From the NCBI RefSeq assembly GCF_001513955.1, contig NZ_KQ948144.1:1071076-1135075 (forward strand): a DNA stretch of 64,000 nt, read 5' to 3'. The notes beneath the pieces are model-generated. The model made no database searches and had not been told where the DNA came from. It saw only the letters and a program-made list of their open reading frames with translations. Within the stretch, counting starts at the first letter, position 1; every line of letters begins with the position of its first letter. Origin of the DNA: Streptomyces pseudovenezuelae (GTDB lineage Bacteria > Actinomycetota > Actinomycetes > Streptomycetales > Streptomycetaceae). Shown here one piece after another: positions 14,555 to 22,583 of this stretch. Made by a program: the position numbers and the translations under genes.

Positions 14555-15208
14555 TCACCGGCCCCGGTCCAAAAACGCGAGCACCGCCAGCACGCGGCGA
14601 TTGTCATCGTCCGACACCTCAAGGCCCAGTTTGGCGAAGATGTTGGCGGTGTGCTTGGCGATGGCCCGTTCCGTGACGACGAGCTTGCCGGCGATCGCCG
14701 CGTTCGACCGCCCCTGCGCCATCAGTTCGAGGACCTCCCGCTCACGGGGCGTGATCCGGGCGAGCGGCTGGTCGTCGGCCGCCCGCCGGGCCAGCAGCTG
14801 CTGGATCACCTGCGGGTCCATCGCCGTACCGCCCGCCGCGACCCGCCGTACGGCGTCCACGAACTGCTCGGCGTCGAACACCCGGTCCTTGAGCAGATAC
14901 CCGACCCCGCCGCTGCCGTCGGCCAGCAGCTCGCGCGCGTACAGCTGCTCCACGTGCTGCGAGAGCACCAGCACCGGCAGCCCGGGTCTGTCCCGCCGGG
15001 CGTTCAGCGCGCACTGGAGCCCCTCGTCGGTGTGCGTCGGCGGCAGCCGTACGTCGACCACCGCTACGTCCGGTTCCAGCTCGGCCAGCGCGCGGGTCAG
15101 CTCGGGCCCGCTCTCGACGGCCGCGGCGATCTCGAAGCCGTGCGCCTCGAGGAGTCGTACGAGACCGTCGCGCAGCAGGAAGAGGTCTTCGGCCAGGACT
15201 ACACGCAA
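14555..15208 (-). CDS. NarL/FixJ family response regulator
   Basis: A 217-residue DNA-binding response regulator. The receiver domain has acidic Glu7-Asp8, phosphoacceptor Asp52 (VAVVDVRLPP) and Lys in YLLKDRV. The LuxR-type helix-turn-helix is near the C-terminus (ITPREREVLELMAQGRSNAAIAGKL). Its start overlaps the stop of the upstream histidine kinase by 10 bp, so the two are translationally coupled and form a cognate pair. The target genes are unknown; the DUF1996 gene immediately downstream is a candidate. Confidence 0.93.
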   Translation of the reverse strand: MRVVLAEDLFLLRDGLVRLLEAHGFEIAAAVESGPELTRALAELEPDVAVVDVRLPPTHTDEGLQCALNARRDRPGLPVLVLSQHVEQLYARELLADGSGGVGYLLKDRVFDAEQFVDAVRRVAAGGTAMDPQVIQQLLARRAADDQPLARITPREREVLELMAQGRSNAAIAGKLVVTERAIAKHTANIFAKLGLEVSDDDNRRVLAVLAFLDRGR

Positions 15209-16461
15209 GGGATCTCCATGGTGACCATGGTGGGGCCGCCCGCGGGTGAGCTGACGGCCAGGACGCCGTCGAATGTACCCAGCCGCCGCTCCACCCCGGC
15301 CAGCCCCGAACCGGCCGCGACGACCGCGCCGCCCCGGCCGTTGTCGGTGACGGTGATCCGCAGCATTCCCTCGCTGTGGTGAAGGTCGATCCAGATCCGG
15401 TCGGCGCCCGAGTGCTTGACCGCGTTGGTGAGCGCCTCGCTGACGGCGAAGTAGGCGGCGGACTCCACAGGAGCGTCCGCCCGGCCCGGCAGGTCCACGA
15501 TCACCTCAGTCGGGACCGGCATCCTGAGCGCCAACGCCCTTACCGCGTCGCCCAGGCCACGCTCGGCCAGCACCGGCGGATGGATACCGCGCACCAGGTC
15601 GCGCAGTTCGGCGAGCGCGTCCACGGAGGACTGACGGGCCTGCGCGAGGAGCCGCTTGGCCTGCGCGGGGTCCTTGTCGAGGAGCACCTCGATGGTGCCG
15701 AGGTCCATGCCCATGGCGACCAGACGGGCCTGTGCCCCGTCGTGCAGGTCCCGCTCGATGCGCCGCAGTTCGGCCGCGGAGGTGTCCACGGCGTCCCGTC
15801 GGGTCTCGGTGAGGACGCGGACACGTTCGGCCAACTCGCCCTGCCCGGCGCCGAGTACGGTCCGGGTGAGCCGGAAGTGGACGGTCAGCAGCCGCGGCGC
15901 GAGCGGGGCCAGGGCCAGCAGGGCGATGCCCAGGGCGCCGGCGGCGAGCGCGGAGCTCTGGTCGGCGACGCGCACGAAGCCGTACCAGTAGCCGCCCGAC
16001 GCGGCGAGCGGCCGCCACAGGCCCGCCGCGACCGCGAGCCCCTCCAGCGGGTAGAGGACGAACACCGCCGGCAGCAGGGCCGTCACGAACCCCGCCGTCA
16101 TGTCCACCGGCAGCCACCGCAGATCCCGCCAGGTCGCCGGGTCGCGCAGCAGACCGAAGGTGCGCGTCCAGGGATTGGCGTCCCGCGGAACCGGACGGTA
16201 CGCCGACGGGATCCGCACCCCGCCCCACTCGGCCGCCAGCACCCGCCGCCAGTCCGCGAACGCCCGCACCCCCGTCAGTACCCACGGGGTGGTGACCAGC
16301 CCGATCCCGATCGGTACGAGCGCCAGGGACACCACCGTGAGCACGAAGCCGAGCAGCGCCCCCGGCAGCGTCACCAGCGCCAGCCCGAACCCCCGTACGG
16401 CCGCGAGCCCGATGGCCCGCGCCCTCGTACCGATACCGCCGCTCCGCGTCTGCATGCTCAT
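15199..16461 (-). CDS. Sensor histidine kinase (HisKA_3 type)
   Basis: A 420-residue membrane sensor. Residues about 18-55 and further hydrophobic stretches at about 120-200 form several membrane segments with short loops, the arrangement of the Streptomyces sensor-domain kinases that read membrane state. The phosphorylated residue is His240 in ERDLHDGAQARL. The ATP-binding domain follows, with EALTNAVKH (N box), VTDNGRGG (G1) and GSGLAGVERR (G2). Translation probably starts at ATG 16461 (MSMQTRS); a second Met lies two codons later, and no strong ribosome-binding site precedes either. It is the partner of the overlapping NarL-type regulator. Signal unknown. Confidence 0.9.
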   Translation of the reverse strand: MSMQTRSGGIGTRARAIGLAAVRGFGLALVTLPGALLGFVLTVVSLALVPIGIGLVTTPWVLTGVRAFADWRRVLAAEWGGVRIPSAYRPVPRDANPWTRTFGLLRDPATWRDLRWLPVDMTAGFVTALLPAVFVLYPLEGLAVAAGLWRPLAASGGYWYGFVRVADQSSALAAGALGIALLALAPLAPRLLTVHFRLTRTVLGAGQGELAERVRVLTETRRDAVDTSAAELRRIERDLHDGAQARLVAMGMDLGTIEVLLDKDPAQAKRLLAQARQSSVDALAELRDLVRGIHPPVLAERGLGDAVRALALRMPVPTEVIVDLPGRADAPVESAAYFAVSEALTNAVKHSGADRIWIDLHHSEGMLRITVTDNGRGGAVVAAGSGLAGVERRLGTFDGVLAVSSPAGGPTMVTMEIPCV

Positions 16462-16638
16462 GCCGCCAGTCTGGTCGAGGGGGCGACCGGGGTCACGGGG
16501 CCTGACCGCCCGGACCAGGGGTGGTGCCAGGTACACCCTTTGCATACGAGGCACCCGCTCCGCGGACGCCGTGTCGCCCTGTCGACTTTCGCGCCGCTCG
16601 TCGCACTCACACCGTGAATCGCGCCACAGCACCACCAG

Positions 16639-16692
16639 GTAACACGGGGTTCACATTCGAGCAATGACCGGGAAATCGCCTGTTGACAGGCT
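16639..16692 (+). promoter_or_regulatory. GlnR-type box and likely -10 of glnII
   Basis: The 314-bp gap between the kinase gene and glnII contains four 5-mers spaced 11 bp apart: GTAAC (16639), TTCAC (16650), GCAAT (16661) and GAAAT (16672). This is the a-b-a-b layout with 6-bp spacers known for the Streptomyces nitrogen regulator GlnR; the two outer 5-mers match best, the inner two poorly. CAGGCT (16687-16692) begins 11 bp past the last base of the box and is the likely -10. The same 10-bp gap is found at glnA. The rest of the gap shows nothing else I can support. Confidence 0.65.
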
Positions 16693-16775
16693 CGCGGGCA
16701 CCAGGAGGCGGCGTTTCAGTGCCGCAGCGCCGCAGCACCCGCAGTGCGTAGACACATCCCCGAAGGAAGTGGCCC

Positions 16776-17804
16776 GTGACCTTCAAGGCTGAGTACATCT
16801 GGATCGACGGCACCCAGCCGACGGCCAAGCTCCGTTCCAAGACGAAGATCCTGGCGGACGACGCCAAGGGCGCGGAGCTTGCGATCTGGGGCTTCGACGG
16901 GTCCTCCACGAACCAGGCCGAGGGGCACTCCTCGGACCGTGTCCTCAAGCCGGTCTTCTCCTGTCCCGACCCGATCCGCGGCGGCGACGACATCCTCGTC
17001 CTGTGCGAGGTCCTCAACATCGACATGACGCCGCACGAGTCCAACACCCGTGCCGCGCTCACCGAGGTCGCCGAGAAGTTCGCCGCCCAGGAGCCGATCT
17101 TCGGCATCGAGCAGGAGTACACGTTCTTCAAGGACGGCTACCCCCTCGGCTTCCCCAAGGGCGGCTTCCCGGCCCCGCAGGGCGGCTACTACTGCGGTGT
17201 CGGCGCGGACGAGATCTTCGGCCGTGACGTCGTCGAGGCGCACCTGGAGAACTGCCTCAAGGCGGGCCTCGCGATCTCCGGCATCAACGCCGAGGTCATG
17301 CCCGGCCAGTGGGAGTTCCAGGTCGGCCCGGTCTCCCCGCTGGAGGTCTCCGACCACCTGTGGGTGGCCCGCTGGCTGCTCTACCGCACCGCCGAGGACT
17401 TCGGCGTCTCCGCGACCCTCGACCCCAAGCCGGTCAAGGGCGACTGGAACGGCGCGGGCGCGCACACCAACTTCTCCACCAAGGCGATGCGCGAGGGCTA
17501 CGACGCGATCATCACCGCGTGCGAGTCCCTCGGCGAGGGCTCCAAGCCCCTCGACCACGTCAAGAACTACGGCGCCGGCATCGACGACCGCCTGACCGGC
17601 CTGCACGAGACCGCCCCGTGGAACGAGTACTCCTACGGCGTCTCCAACCGCGGCGCCTCGGTCCGTATCCCGTGGCAGGTCGAGAAGGACGGCAAGGGCT
17701 ACATCGAGGACCGCCGTCCCAACGCCAACGTGGACCCGTACCTGGTGACCCGTCTGATCGTCGACACCTGCTGCTCCGCGCTGGAGAAGGCCGGACAGGT
17801 CTGA
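16776..17804 (+). CDS. glnII: Glutamine synthetase type II
   Basis: Converts glutamate, ammonia and ATP to glutamine in the cytoplasm. At 342 residues it matches the short, eukaryote-like GSII of Streptomyces and rhizobia rather than GlnA. Family motifs include WGFDGSSTNQAEG near the N-terminus, GIEQEYTFF (metal site), MPGQWEFQVG and the ammonium/ATP-site segment WNGAGAHTNFSTKAMR. The adenylylation loop of GSI is absent, so control is transcriptional. The start is a GTG with GAAGGA upstream. The promoter holds a GlnR-type box and the gene ends in a strong hairpin, so it is a single-gene unit. The housekeeping GSI gene glnA lies about 14 kb away on the other strand. Confidence 0.97.
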   Translation: MTFKAEYIWIDGTQPTAKLRSKTKILADDAKGAELAIWGFDGSSTNQAEGHSSDRVLKPVFSCPDPIRGGDDILVLCEVLNIDMTPHESNTRAALTEVAEKFAAQEPIFGIEQEYTFFKDGYPLGFPKGGFPAPQGGYYCGVGADEIFGRDVVEAHLENCLKAGLAISGINAEVMPGQWEFQVGPVSPLEVSDHLWVARWLLYRTAEDFGVSATLDPKPVKGDWNGAGAHTNFSTKAMREGYDAIITACESLGEGSKPLDHVKNYGAGIDDRLTGLHETAPWNEYSYGVSNRGASVRIPWQVEKDGKGYIEDRRPNANVDPYLVTRLIVDTCCSALEKAGQV

Positions 17805-17820
17805 TCCCCGCCACTGCTCC

Positions 17821-17856
17821 CGAGGGGCGCCCACCGGCCACGGTGGGCGCCCCTCG
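17821..17856 (+). terminator. glnII terminator
   Basis: A perfect 15-bp stem (17821-17835 with 17842-17856) and a 6-nt loop lie 17 bp after the glnII stop. Confidence 0.85.
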
Positions 17857-18047
17857 GCGCGTTGTCAGTGGTGCCCGGCATGGTGGGGGCATGGACGGCG
17901 ATCCGGGCAGGGTGATCGAGGTCAGGCCCCTGACCTGGCGCAGACGCCTGGTCGGTTGGGACGGGTCACGCACATTTCACGCCAGGGAAGCGTCCGACCA
18001 GTGAGAGGAGGCTCCTGTCGCGGGCCGGTGTCTGCTTCAATGGGTTC

Positions 18048-18170
18048 ATGGCCAGCTTCCAGAAGATCACCGCGACGGGTCGCCATGACCTCGAGCCCTT
18101 CTGGCCCTCCCGTCAGCACCACGACTTCGACCGGGTGTGTTGCCGCGCGACGAACGCGCCGGCCCTCTAA
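18048..18170 (+). CDS. 40-residue small ORF, possible leader peptide
   Basis: ATG 18048 to TAA 18170 encodes 40 residues starting MASFQKITATGRHD and including PFWPSRQHHDFDR followed by adjacent Cys codons (VCCR). Rare-looking composition for noncoding DNA, a TAA stop and its place 77 bp before a regulator gene suggest a real small protein or a leader peptide. TTCAAT (18036-18041) lies 6 bp before the ATG, so the transcript may be leaderless; there is no good ribosome-binding site. Short inverted repeats follow (GGCC-TTC-GGCC near 18186, and CTCT pairing with AGAG over the next gene's ribosome-binding site). A weaker ORF at 17891-18004 (37 codons) in the same gap is not called. Function is not known. 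Confidence 0.5.
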   Translation: MASFQKITATGRHDLEPFWPSRQHHDFDRVCCRATNAPAL

Positions 18171-18247
18171 AGCCGTACACCCCGGCCTTCGGCCAGCGCG
18201 CAGACGTACGTCCTCCGACGACCCTCTCGCGCGAAAGAGCTGACCTC

Positions 18248-18802
18248 ATGGCGACCACTCGTTCCCTCTCCACCGCCACCCTCCCCGCCCCGGCCGAGAA
18301 CGGCGCACGGCACCGACTCCGAGCCGTCGGCCCGGACGAGGTCCCGTCCGTGGCGGAGTTCCTCCCGCCGGGCGCCACCTGGCTGCCCGCGCCCCAGCAC
18401 ACCCTGCCCACCCTGCCGGGCCAGCCCCCGATGATCGGCTACCTGGTGCTCGTCCCGGCCGACCAGCACCCGCCCTTCCCGCAGGAGCCGAAGACCGCGG
18501 ACGCCGAAGCCGGCCTCGTGCGGATCGACACCGTGCAGCGCACCGCCGAGGTGAACGGACGCGAACTCGACCTCACCTACCTGGAGTTCGAGCTCCTCGC
18601 CCACCTCGTCCAGCATCCCCACCGGGTGCACACCCGCGACCAACTGGTCACCACCGTCTGGGGCTACGGTCACGTGGGCGACGGCCGTACCGTCGACGTC
18701 CACATCGCCCGGCTGCGCCGCAAGCTGGGCGCGGACTTCCGGGGCGCGATCCAGACCGTGCGGCGGGTCGGCTACAAGTACACGCCGCCGACCGGCGACT
18801 GA
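18248..18802 (+). CDS. Winged-helix regulator (OmpR-type DNA-binding domain only)
   Basis: A 184-residue protein whose C-terminal half (about 100-182) is an OmpR/PhoB winged helix: LDLTYLEFELLAHLVQHPH, TRDQLVTTVWGYG, RTVDVHIARLRRKLG and the wing RRVGYKYTPP. The N-terminal part is not a receiver; it is a Pro-rich segment of about 90 residues that I cannot assign. So this is a stand-alone regulator not controlled by phosphorylation in the usual way. ATG 18248 is used because the preceding in-frame codons overlap the small ORF and lack conservation features; AAAGAG lies upstream. The target is unknown. Confidence 0.85.
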   Translation: MATTRSLSTATLPAPAENGARHRLRAVGPDEVPSVAEFLPPGATWLPAPQHTLPTLPGQPPMIGYLVLVPADQHPPFPQEPKTADAEAGLVRIDTVQRTAEVNGRELDLTYLEFELLAHLVQHPHRVHTRDQLVTTVWGYGHVGDGRTVDVHIARLRRKLGADFRGAIQTVRRVGYKYTPPTGD

Positions 18803-18862
18803 CCCTCTGCCCACGGCAGATCCGGGTTCCCCCACGGCGCTCGGGCGGGCACAGTCACCGGC

Positions 18863-19870
18863 ATGAGACTTCTTCTGCTGGGTGGCACGGAGTTCGTCGG
18901 CCGGGCTGTCGCCGAGGCGGCCCTGGCCCACGGCTGGGACGTGACCGCCTTCCACCGGGGACGGCACGCGCCCGTGCCCGGCGTGCGGTCGCTGCACGGC
19001 GACCGCACCGCGCCCGACGGCCTCACCGCCCTGGCCGACGGGGGTCCCTGGGACCTGGTCGTGGACACCTGGTCGGCGGCGCCCCGCGCGGTCCGGGACA
19101 CGGCACGGCTGCTGCGGGACCGAGCCGACCGGTACGCGTACGTGTCGAGCTGCTCGGTGTACACCTGGCCGCAGCCGGCCGGACACACCGAGGACGCGCC
19201 TGTCGTCGAGGGCGCCTCGGCCGACGCGGACGCGACGGACTACGCCCGGGACAAACGCGGCGGTGAACTGGCCGTCCTGGACGCCTTCGGCCCGGACCGC
19301 TCCCTCCTGGTACGGGCCGGGCTGATCCTCGGCCCGTACGAGAACATCGGCCGCCTGCCGTGGTGGCTGGGCCGCGTCGCCCGCGGCGGCCGGGTCCTGG
19401 CGCCCGGCCCACGGGACCTTCCCCTCCAGTACGTCGACGTCCGCGACCTGGCGCAGTGGGTCCTTGAGGCTTCCGCGGCGGGACGCAGCGGTCCGTACAC
19501 CCTGGTCGGTCCGCGGGGCCACACCACGATGGGTGAACTCCTCGACGCCTGCGTGACCGTGACCGCTTCGACGGCCGAGCTGTGCTGGACCGACCCGGAC
19601 ACCGTTCTCGCCGCCGGCATCGCCCCCTGGACCGGCCTGCCGGTGTGGGTCCCACCGGACACCGACCTGCACACCACCCTGCACGGCGCGGACACCTCCC
19701 GGGCCGCCGCCGCGGGCCTGCGCTGCCGTCCGGTCACCGAGACGGTGGCCGACACCTGGCAGTGGCTTCTGAAGATCGGCGGGGTGGCACCGCAGCGCCC
19801 GGACCGGCCGGCGGTGGGCATCGATCCGGACACCGAGGCGAAGGCACTGGCCGCCGGAGCGCACGGCTGA
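18863..19870 (+). CDS. NAD-dependent epimerase/dehydratase family protein
   Basis: A 335-residue extended short-chain dehydrogenase. The Rossmann nucleotide motif is GGTEFVGR at residues 7-14, followed by DLVVDTW and YVSSCSVY. The active-site Tyr-x-x-x-Lys appears as YARDK. The C-terminal part is a variable substrate domain; the protein resembles the reductases that act on nucleotide sugars or isoflavone-like compounds, but no substrate can be assigned. It begins 60 bp after the winged-helix gene on the same strand. Confidence 0.85.
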   Translation: MRLLLLGGTEFVGRAVAEAALAHGWDVTAFHRGRHAPVPGVRSLHGDRTAPDGLTALADGGPWDLVVDTWSAAPRAVRDTARLLRDRADRYAYVSSCSVYTWPQPAGHTEDAPVVEGASADADATDYARDKRGGELAVLDAFGPDRSLLVRAGLILGPYENIGRLPWWLGRVARGGRVLAPGPRDLPLQYVDVRDLAQWVLEASAAGRSGPYTLVGPRGHTTMGELLDACVTVTASTAELCWTDPDTVLAAGIAPWTGLPVWVPPDTDLHTTLHGADTSRAAAAGLRCRPVTETVADTWQWLLKIGGVAPQRPDRPAVGIDPDTEAKALAAGAHG

Positions 19871-19911
19871 GAAGCAGGAGCCGGTGCGCGCGGGGCCCGG
19901 GGCGGCGGAGG

Positions 19912-20361
19912 TCAGGCCCCCTCGGCCGCCGCCTCCCGCACTCCCGCCAAGAACCCCCGGATCGCCGCCCGTTCCCGCTCGTCGTATCCCCGGAGCAGTT
20001 CCACCGCCCGCCCGATCAGCGGTCCGAAGAAGGCCTGGCCCAGTTCCACCGCGCGTTCGTCCACCTCGACGACCACCTTGCGCCGGTCCTGACGCCCCCG
20101 CACCCGCCGCACCAGACCGGCCCGCTCCAGCCGGTCGATCAGCGAGGTCGTCCCGGCCGAGTTGAGCCCGAGCTCCGCTCCGAGCCGGCCCGCCGTCATC
20201 TCCTCGCCCGCGCGGGAGGCGTCCATGAGGGCGATGAGAGCGCGTACGTCGGTCGGATGCATGGCGTTGCGCTGCGCGAACCGGGCGCTGTGCAGGCCGA
20301 GTTCGACGGTCACCGCGCGCAGGAGATGGACGATCTCCACCTCGGGTCCCTGGGACGGCAT
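19912..20361 (-). CDS. MarR family transcriptional regulator
   Basis: A 149-residue winged-helix repressor. The recognition region is MTAGRLGAELGLNSAGTTSL followed by IDRLERAGLVRRVRGRQDRR, where the Asp-Arg wing is typical of MarR. ATG 20361 is preferred over GTG 20367 because GGAGG lies 6 bp before the ATG and touches the GTG. It is divergent from an alpha/beta hydrolase gene, and the 67-bp gap contains repeated CTCG/CGAG half-sites, so the protein probably represses itself and the hydrolase. Confidence 0.92.
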   Translation of the reverse strand: MPSQGPEVEIVHLLRAVTVELGLHSARFAQRNAMHPTDVRALIALMDASRAGEEMTAGRLGAELGLNSAGTTSLIDRLERAGLVRRVRGRQDRRKVVVEVDERAVELGQAFFGPLIGRAVELLRGYDERERAAIRGFLAGVREAAAEGA

Positions 20362-20375
20362 GTGCACCCTCCGGT

Positions 20376-20416
20376 TATCATCTCGCTCATCGAGTATCTC
20401 GCTGAACGAGATGATA
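20376..20416. promoter_or_regulatory. Predicted MarR operator between divergent genes
   Basis: TATCATCTCG (20376-20385) and CGAGATGATA (20407-20416) are perfect inverted arms 21 bp apart. Inside, two direct 15-bp units of the form ATCTCGCTnnnCGAG start at 20380 and 20396. Each unit holds its own CTCG/CGAG half-site pair. The site covers the core of both promoters, as expected for a repressor that controls both genes. Confidence 0.6.
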
Positions 20417-20428
20417 CGGGAGGGTCCG

Positions 20429-21295
20429 ATGGCCGGATACGACGGCGGCGCGTTCGAGGCCGCCTACGACCAGGTGCTGACCAGGTGGCCCGCCGACCGG
20501 GAGGCGCTGCGCGTGCGCACCCCGTTCGGCACGACCCGCGTCAACGCGTGCGGCCCGGCGGACGCGCCCCCGCTCGTCCTGCTGCCGGGCGGCGGGGGAG
20601 CGACCTCCGCGTCCTGGTACGCCCAGGCCGCCCCCCTCGCCCGCACCCGCCGCGTCCTCGCCGTCGACCTGGTCGGCGCCCCGGGCCACAGCGCGCCGGC
20701 CACCGACCGTCACCCCCGTACGGTCGCCGACCTGGCCGCCTGGCTCGACGCCCTCCTCGACGGACTCGGCGTCACGCGGGCCGACTTCGGCGGGCACTCC
20801 TACGGCGCCTGGATCGCCCTGCATTACGCCCTGCGCGCCCCCGAACGGATGCGCCGCCTGTTCCTCCTGGACCCGACCCAGTGCTTCGCCGGGTTCAAGG
20901 CGGCGTATCTGCTGCACGCCCTGCCGATGCTGCTGCGCCCCACGCCCGCCCGGGTGCGGGCCTTCCTGGACTGGGAGACCGGGGGAGCGGCCGCCCTGGA
21001 CCCCGACTGGCTCCGCCTCCAGGAGGCCGCCGCCGGGTTCCCCGCCGCCGGACCGGTCACCGGTCCACGCCCCGCCCCGGACGCACTGCGCGTCCTGAAC
21101 GCGCCGGTCCTGCTGCTCGTGGCCGCGAACAGCAGGACCCATGCGTCGTACGAGGTGGCGGCCCAGGCCGGCGAACTGCTGCCGCGGGCGGAGATCGACG
21201 TCGTCCCCGGCGTCTCCCACCACGCGCTGCCGCAGTCCGCACCTCCCGAACTGGCCCGCCGCCTCAGCGAGTTCCTAGGTGGTCGCTCCGAATGA
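20429..21295 (+). CDS. Alpha/beta hydrolase
   Basis: A 288-residue soluble hydrolase. The nucleophile elbow is GGHSYGAW with the catalytic Ser; the oxyanion loop is LLPGGGGAT and the catalytic His lies in GVSHHALP. The fold class covers esterases, haloperoxidase-like enzymes and C-C hydrolases, and the substrate is not evident. ATG 20429 follows GGGAGGG. The gene is divergent from the marR gene and shares its operator region, so its substrate or product may be the MarR ligand. The stop is 2 bp from the convergent secreted-protein gene. Confidence 0.88.
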   Translation: MAGYDGGAFEAAYDQVLTRWPADREALRVRTPFGTTRVNACGPADAPPLVLLPGGGGATSASWYAQAAPLARTRRVLAVDLVGAPGHSAPATDRHPRTVADLAAWLDALLDGLGVTRADFGGHSYGAWIALHYALRAPERMRRLFLLDPTQCFAGFKAAYLLHALPMLLRPTPARVRAFLDWETGGAAALDPDWLRLQEAAAGFPAAGPVTGPRPAPDALRVLNAPVLLLVAANSRTHASYEVAAQAGELLPRAEIDVVPGVSHHALPQSAPPELARRLSEFLGGRSE

Positions 21296-21297
21296 CC

Positions 21298-21948
21298 TCA
21301 CCCCACCTTCTCGATCAGAGCCCGGCGGATGAGGAACTTGCCCGGCTCCCGTACCTGTTCGAAGGCCGCGTTGTTGAGCAGGGCGCAGCTACCCGAGGGC
21401 GAAGTGACCTTCACCGTCGTGGACTTGTTGTTGTCCAGGTTGGTGACCTTCAGCTTCGTGCCGATCGGGAACTGGTTGCTGGACGCGGCGGGCGCCCCGG
21501 CCTCGCCGGACAGCGTCACGGTCGAGCCGTTGCACACCTGCTGCCCGGACGCGGCGTTCCCCGCGGGGGGAGCCTGGGCGGCGGGCGCGGACGCGGTGGC
21601 GGCCTGTGAGGGCTGGCCCGCGGCGGTCTGGGAGCCCTGAGCCGACTCCCCGACCGCACAACCGGACGCCTTCTGCTGCACCTTGATCTGCGCGATCACC
21701 GCTTCCCGGTTGGCGATCCGGGCCGCCGACTGGGCGTCGGGGGTGGCGCGTTGCCCCTCGATGAACCGCTGGTTGTTGCCGAGCGCGGTGGCGAGCCCCT
21801 GGCAGACCGTGGATTCCGCCGCCGTCTGCGGACTCTGCGCGGCGTTCGAGGTGCCGGCCAGCACGAAGGCCCCACCACCCGCCACCGCCGCCGCGCTCAC
21901 CAGCAGCGCGACCTTCTTCTTCGTACCGAGTGTTCTCCTGCGCGACAT
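21298..21948 (-). CDS. Secreted protein of unknown function
   Basis: A 216-residue exported protein. A positive N-terminus and hydrophobic core give a signal peptide that should be cut after Ala37 (TSNAA). The mature protein has a helical segment with one Cys at each end (VCQGLATALGNNQRF to KASGC), an Ala/Pro/Gln-rich linker, and a C-terminal domain with two cysteines (VCNGST and SCALLNN) and a beta-rich pattern. The same order, Cys-bounded helical segment then Q-rich linker then domain, is seen in the DUF1996 protein at 12786-14372. AGGAGG lies just before ATG. No enzyme motif is recognised. Confidence 0.8.
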   Translation of the reverse strand: MSRRRTLGTKKKVALLVSAAAVAGGGAFVLAGTSNAAQSPQTAAESTVCQGLATALGNNQRFIEGQRATPDAQSAARIANREAVIAQIKVQQKASGCAVGESAQGSQTAAGQPSQAATASAPAAQAPPAGNAASGQQVCNGSTVTLSGEAGAPAASSNQFPIGTKLKVTNLDNNKSTTVKVTSPSGSCALLNNAAFEQVREPGKFLIRRALIEKVG

Positions 21949-22055
21949 CCGCGCCTCCTGAGAGGTAGGGGAGCGTACGCCGCTATGTACGAGATACCGA
22001 ACGAGGTTGCTCAGCGATGACAGGAGTCATCAGACGTAACCTGCGTCACACCCCG

Positions 22056-22418
22056 CTATTTCCTGGCCAGGGCATCCCGTACGGCGTCCTCGCTGCGCCC
22101 GACCACCGCGGAGCCGTCGTCCGCCGTGATGATGGGCCGCTGGATCAGCTTCGGGTGCGCGGCGAGCGCGGCGATCCAGCGATCGCGTGAACTGTCGTCC
22201 CGGGCCCACTCCTTGAGGCCGAGCTCCTTCGCGGCGGCCTCCTGGGTGCGGGTGATGTCCCAGGGTTCGAGGCCGAGCCGGTCGAGCACCCCACGGATCT
22301 CGTCCTCGCTCGGGACGTCCTCCAGGTAGCGGCGGACGGTGTACTCGGCACCCTCCGCGTCGAGCAGGCTGATCGCGCTGCGGCACTTCGAACAGGCCGG
22401 ATTGATCCAGATCTCCAT
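22056..22418 (-). CDS. ArsC/Spx family thioredoxin-fold protein
   Basis: A 120-residue protein of the arsenate reductase (ArsC, glutaredoxin-type) family. The N-terminal motif is NPACSKCRS with Cys9 and Cys12; Arg in PIITADDG context and the segment LIQRPI, typical of ArsC/YffB proteins, are present. No arsenite exporter or ars regulator lies nearby, so an arsenic role is not supported by context; YffB-like thiol functions are equally possible. ATG 22418 has GAGAGG upstream; the open frame extends 14 codons farther without a better start. Confidence 0.85.
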   Translation of the reverse strand: MEIWINPACSKCRSAISLLDAEGAEYTVRRYLEDVPSEDEIRGVLDRLGLEPWDITRTQEAAAKELGLKEWARDDSSRDRWIAALAAHPKLIQRPIITADDGSAVVGRSEDAVRDALARK

Positions 22419-22583
22419 GCCTCTCACGGTACGCGAAAACCCGTCTTCCACCTGCGTCACAGCACCCCCGAAAGCCCTTGTGGCCAGGGGCTTTTGTCAG
22501 TGGCGGGCGGTAGAATAAAACCAGTGTTCGAGGGCGTCGCCGGAGTCCCCGGCGGTCGTCCTTACCGCGACAGGAGGATGCCT

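Noticed and set aside
17891..18004. A 37-codon ORF after glnII (MDGDPGRVIEV start)
   Set aside because: It has a weak ribosome-binding site, no recognisable motif and lies in a region that also reads open on the other strand. I could not separate it from chance.
22471..22494. Hairpin AAAGCCC/GGGCTTT between arsC-like and 22584 genes as a terminator
   Set aside because: The two genes are divergent here, so a terminator makes no sense; the 7-bp stem is short and could be chance.
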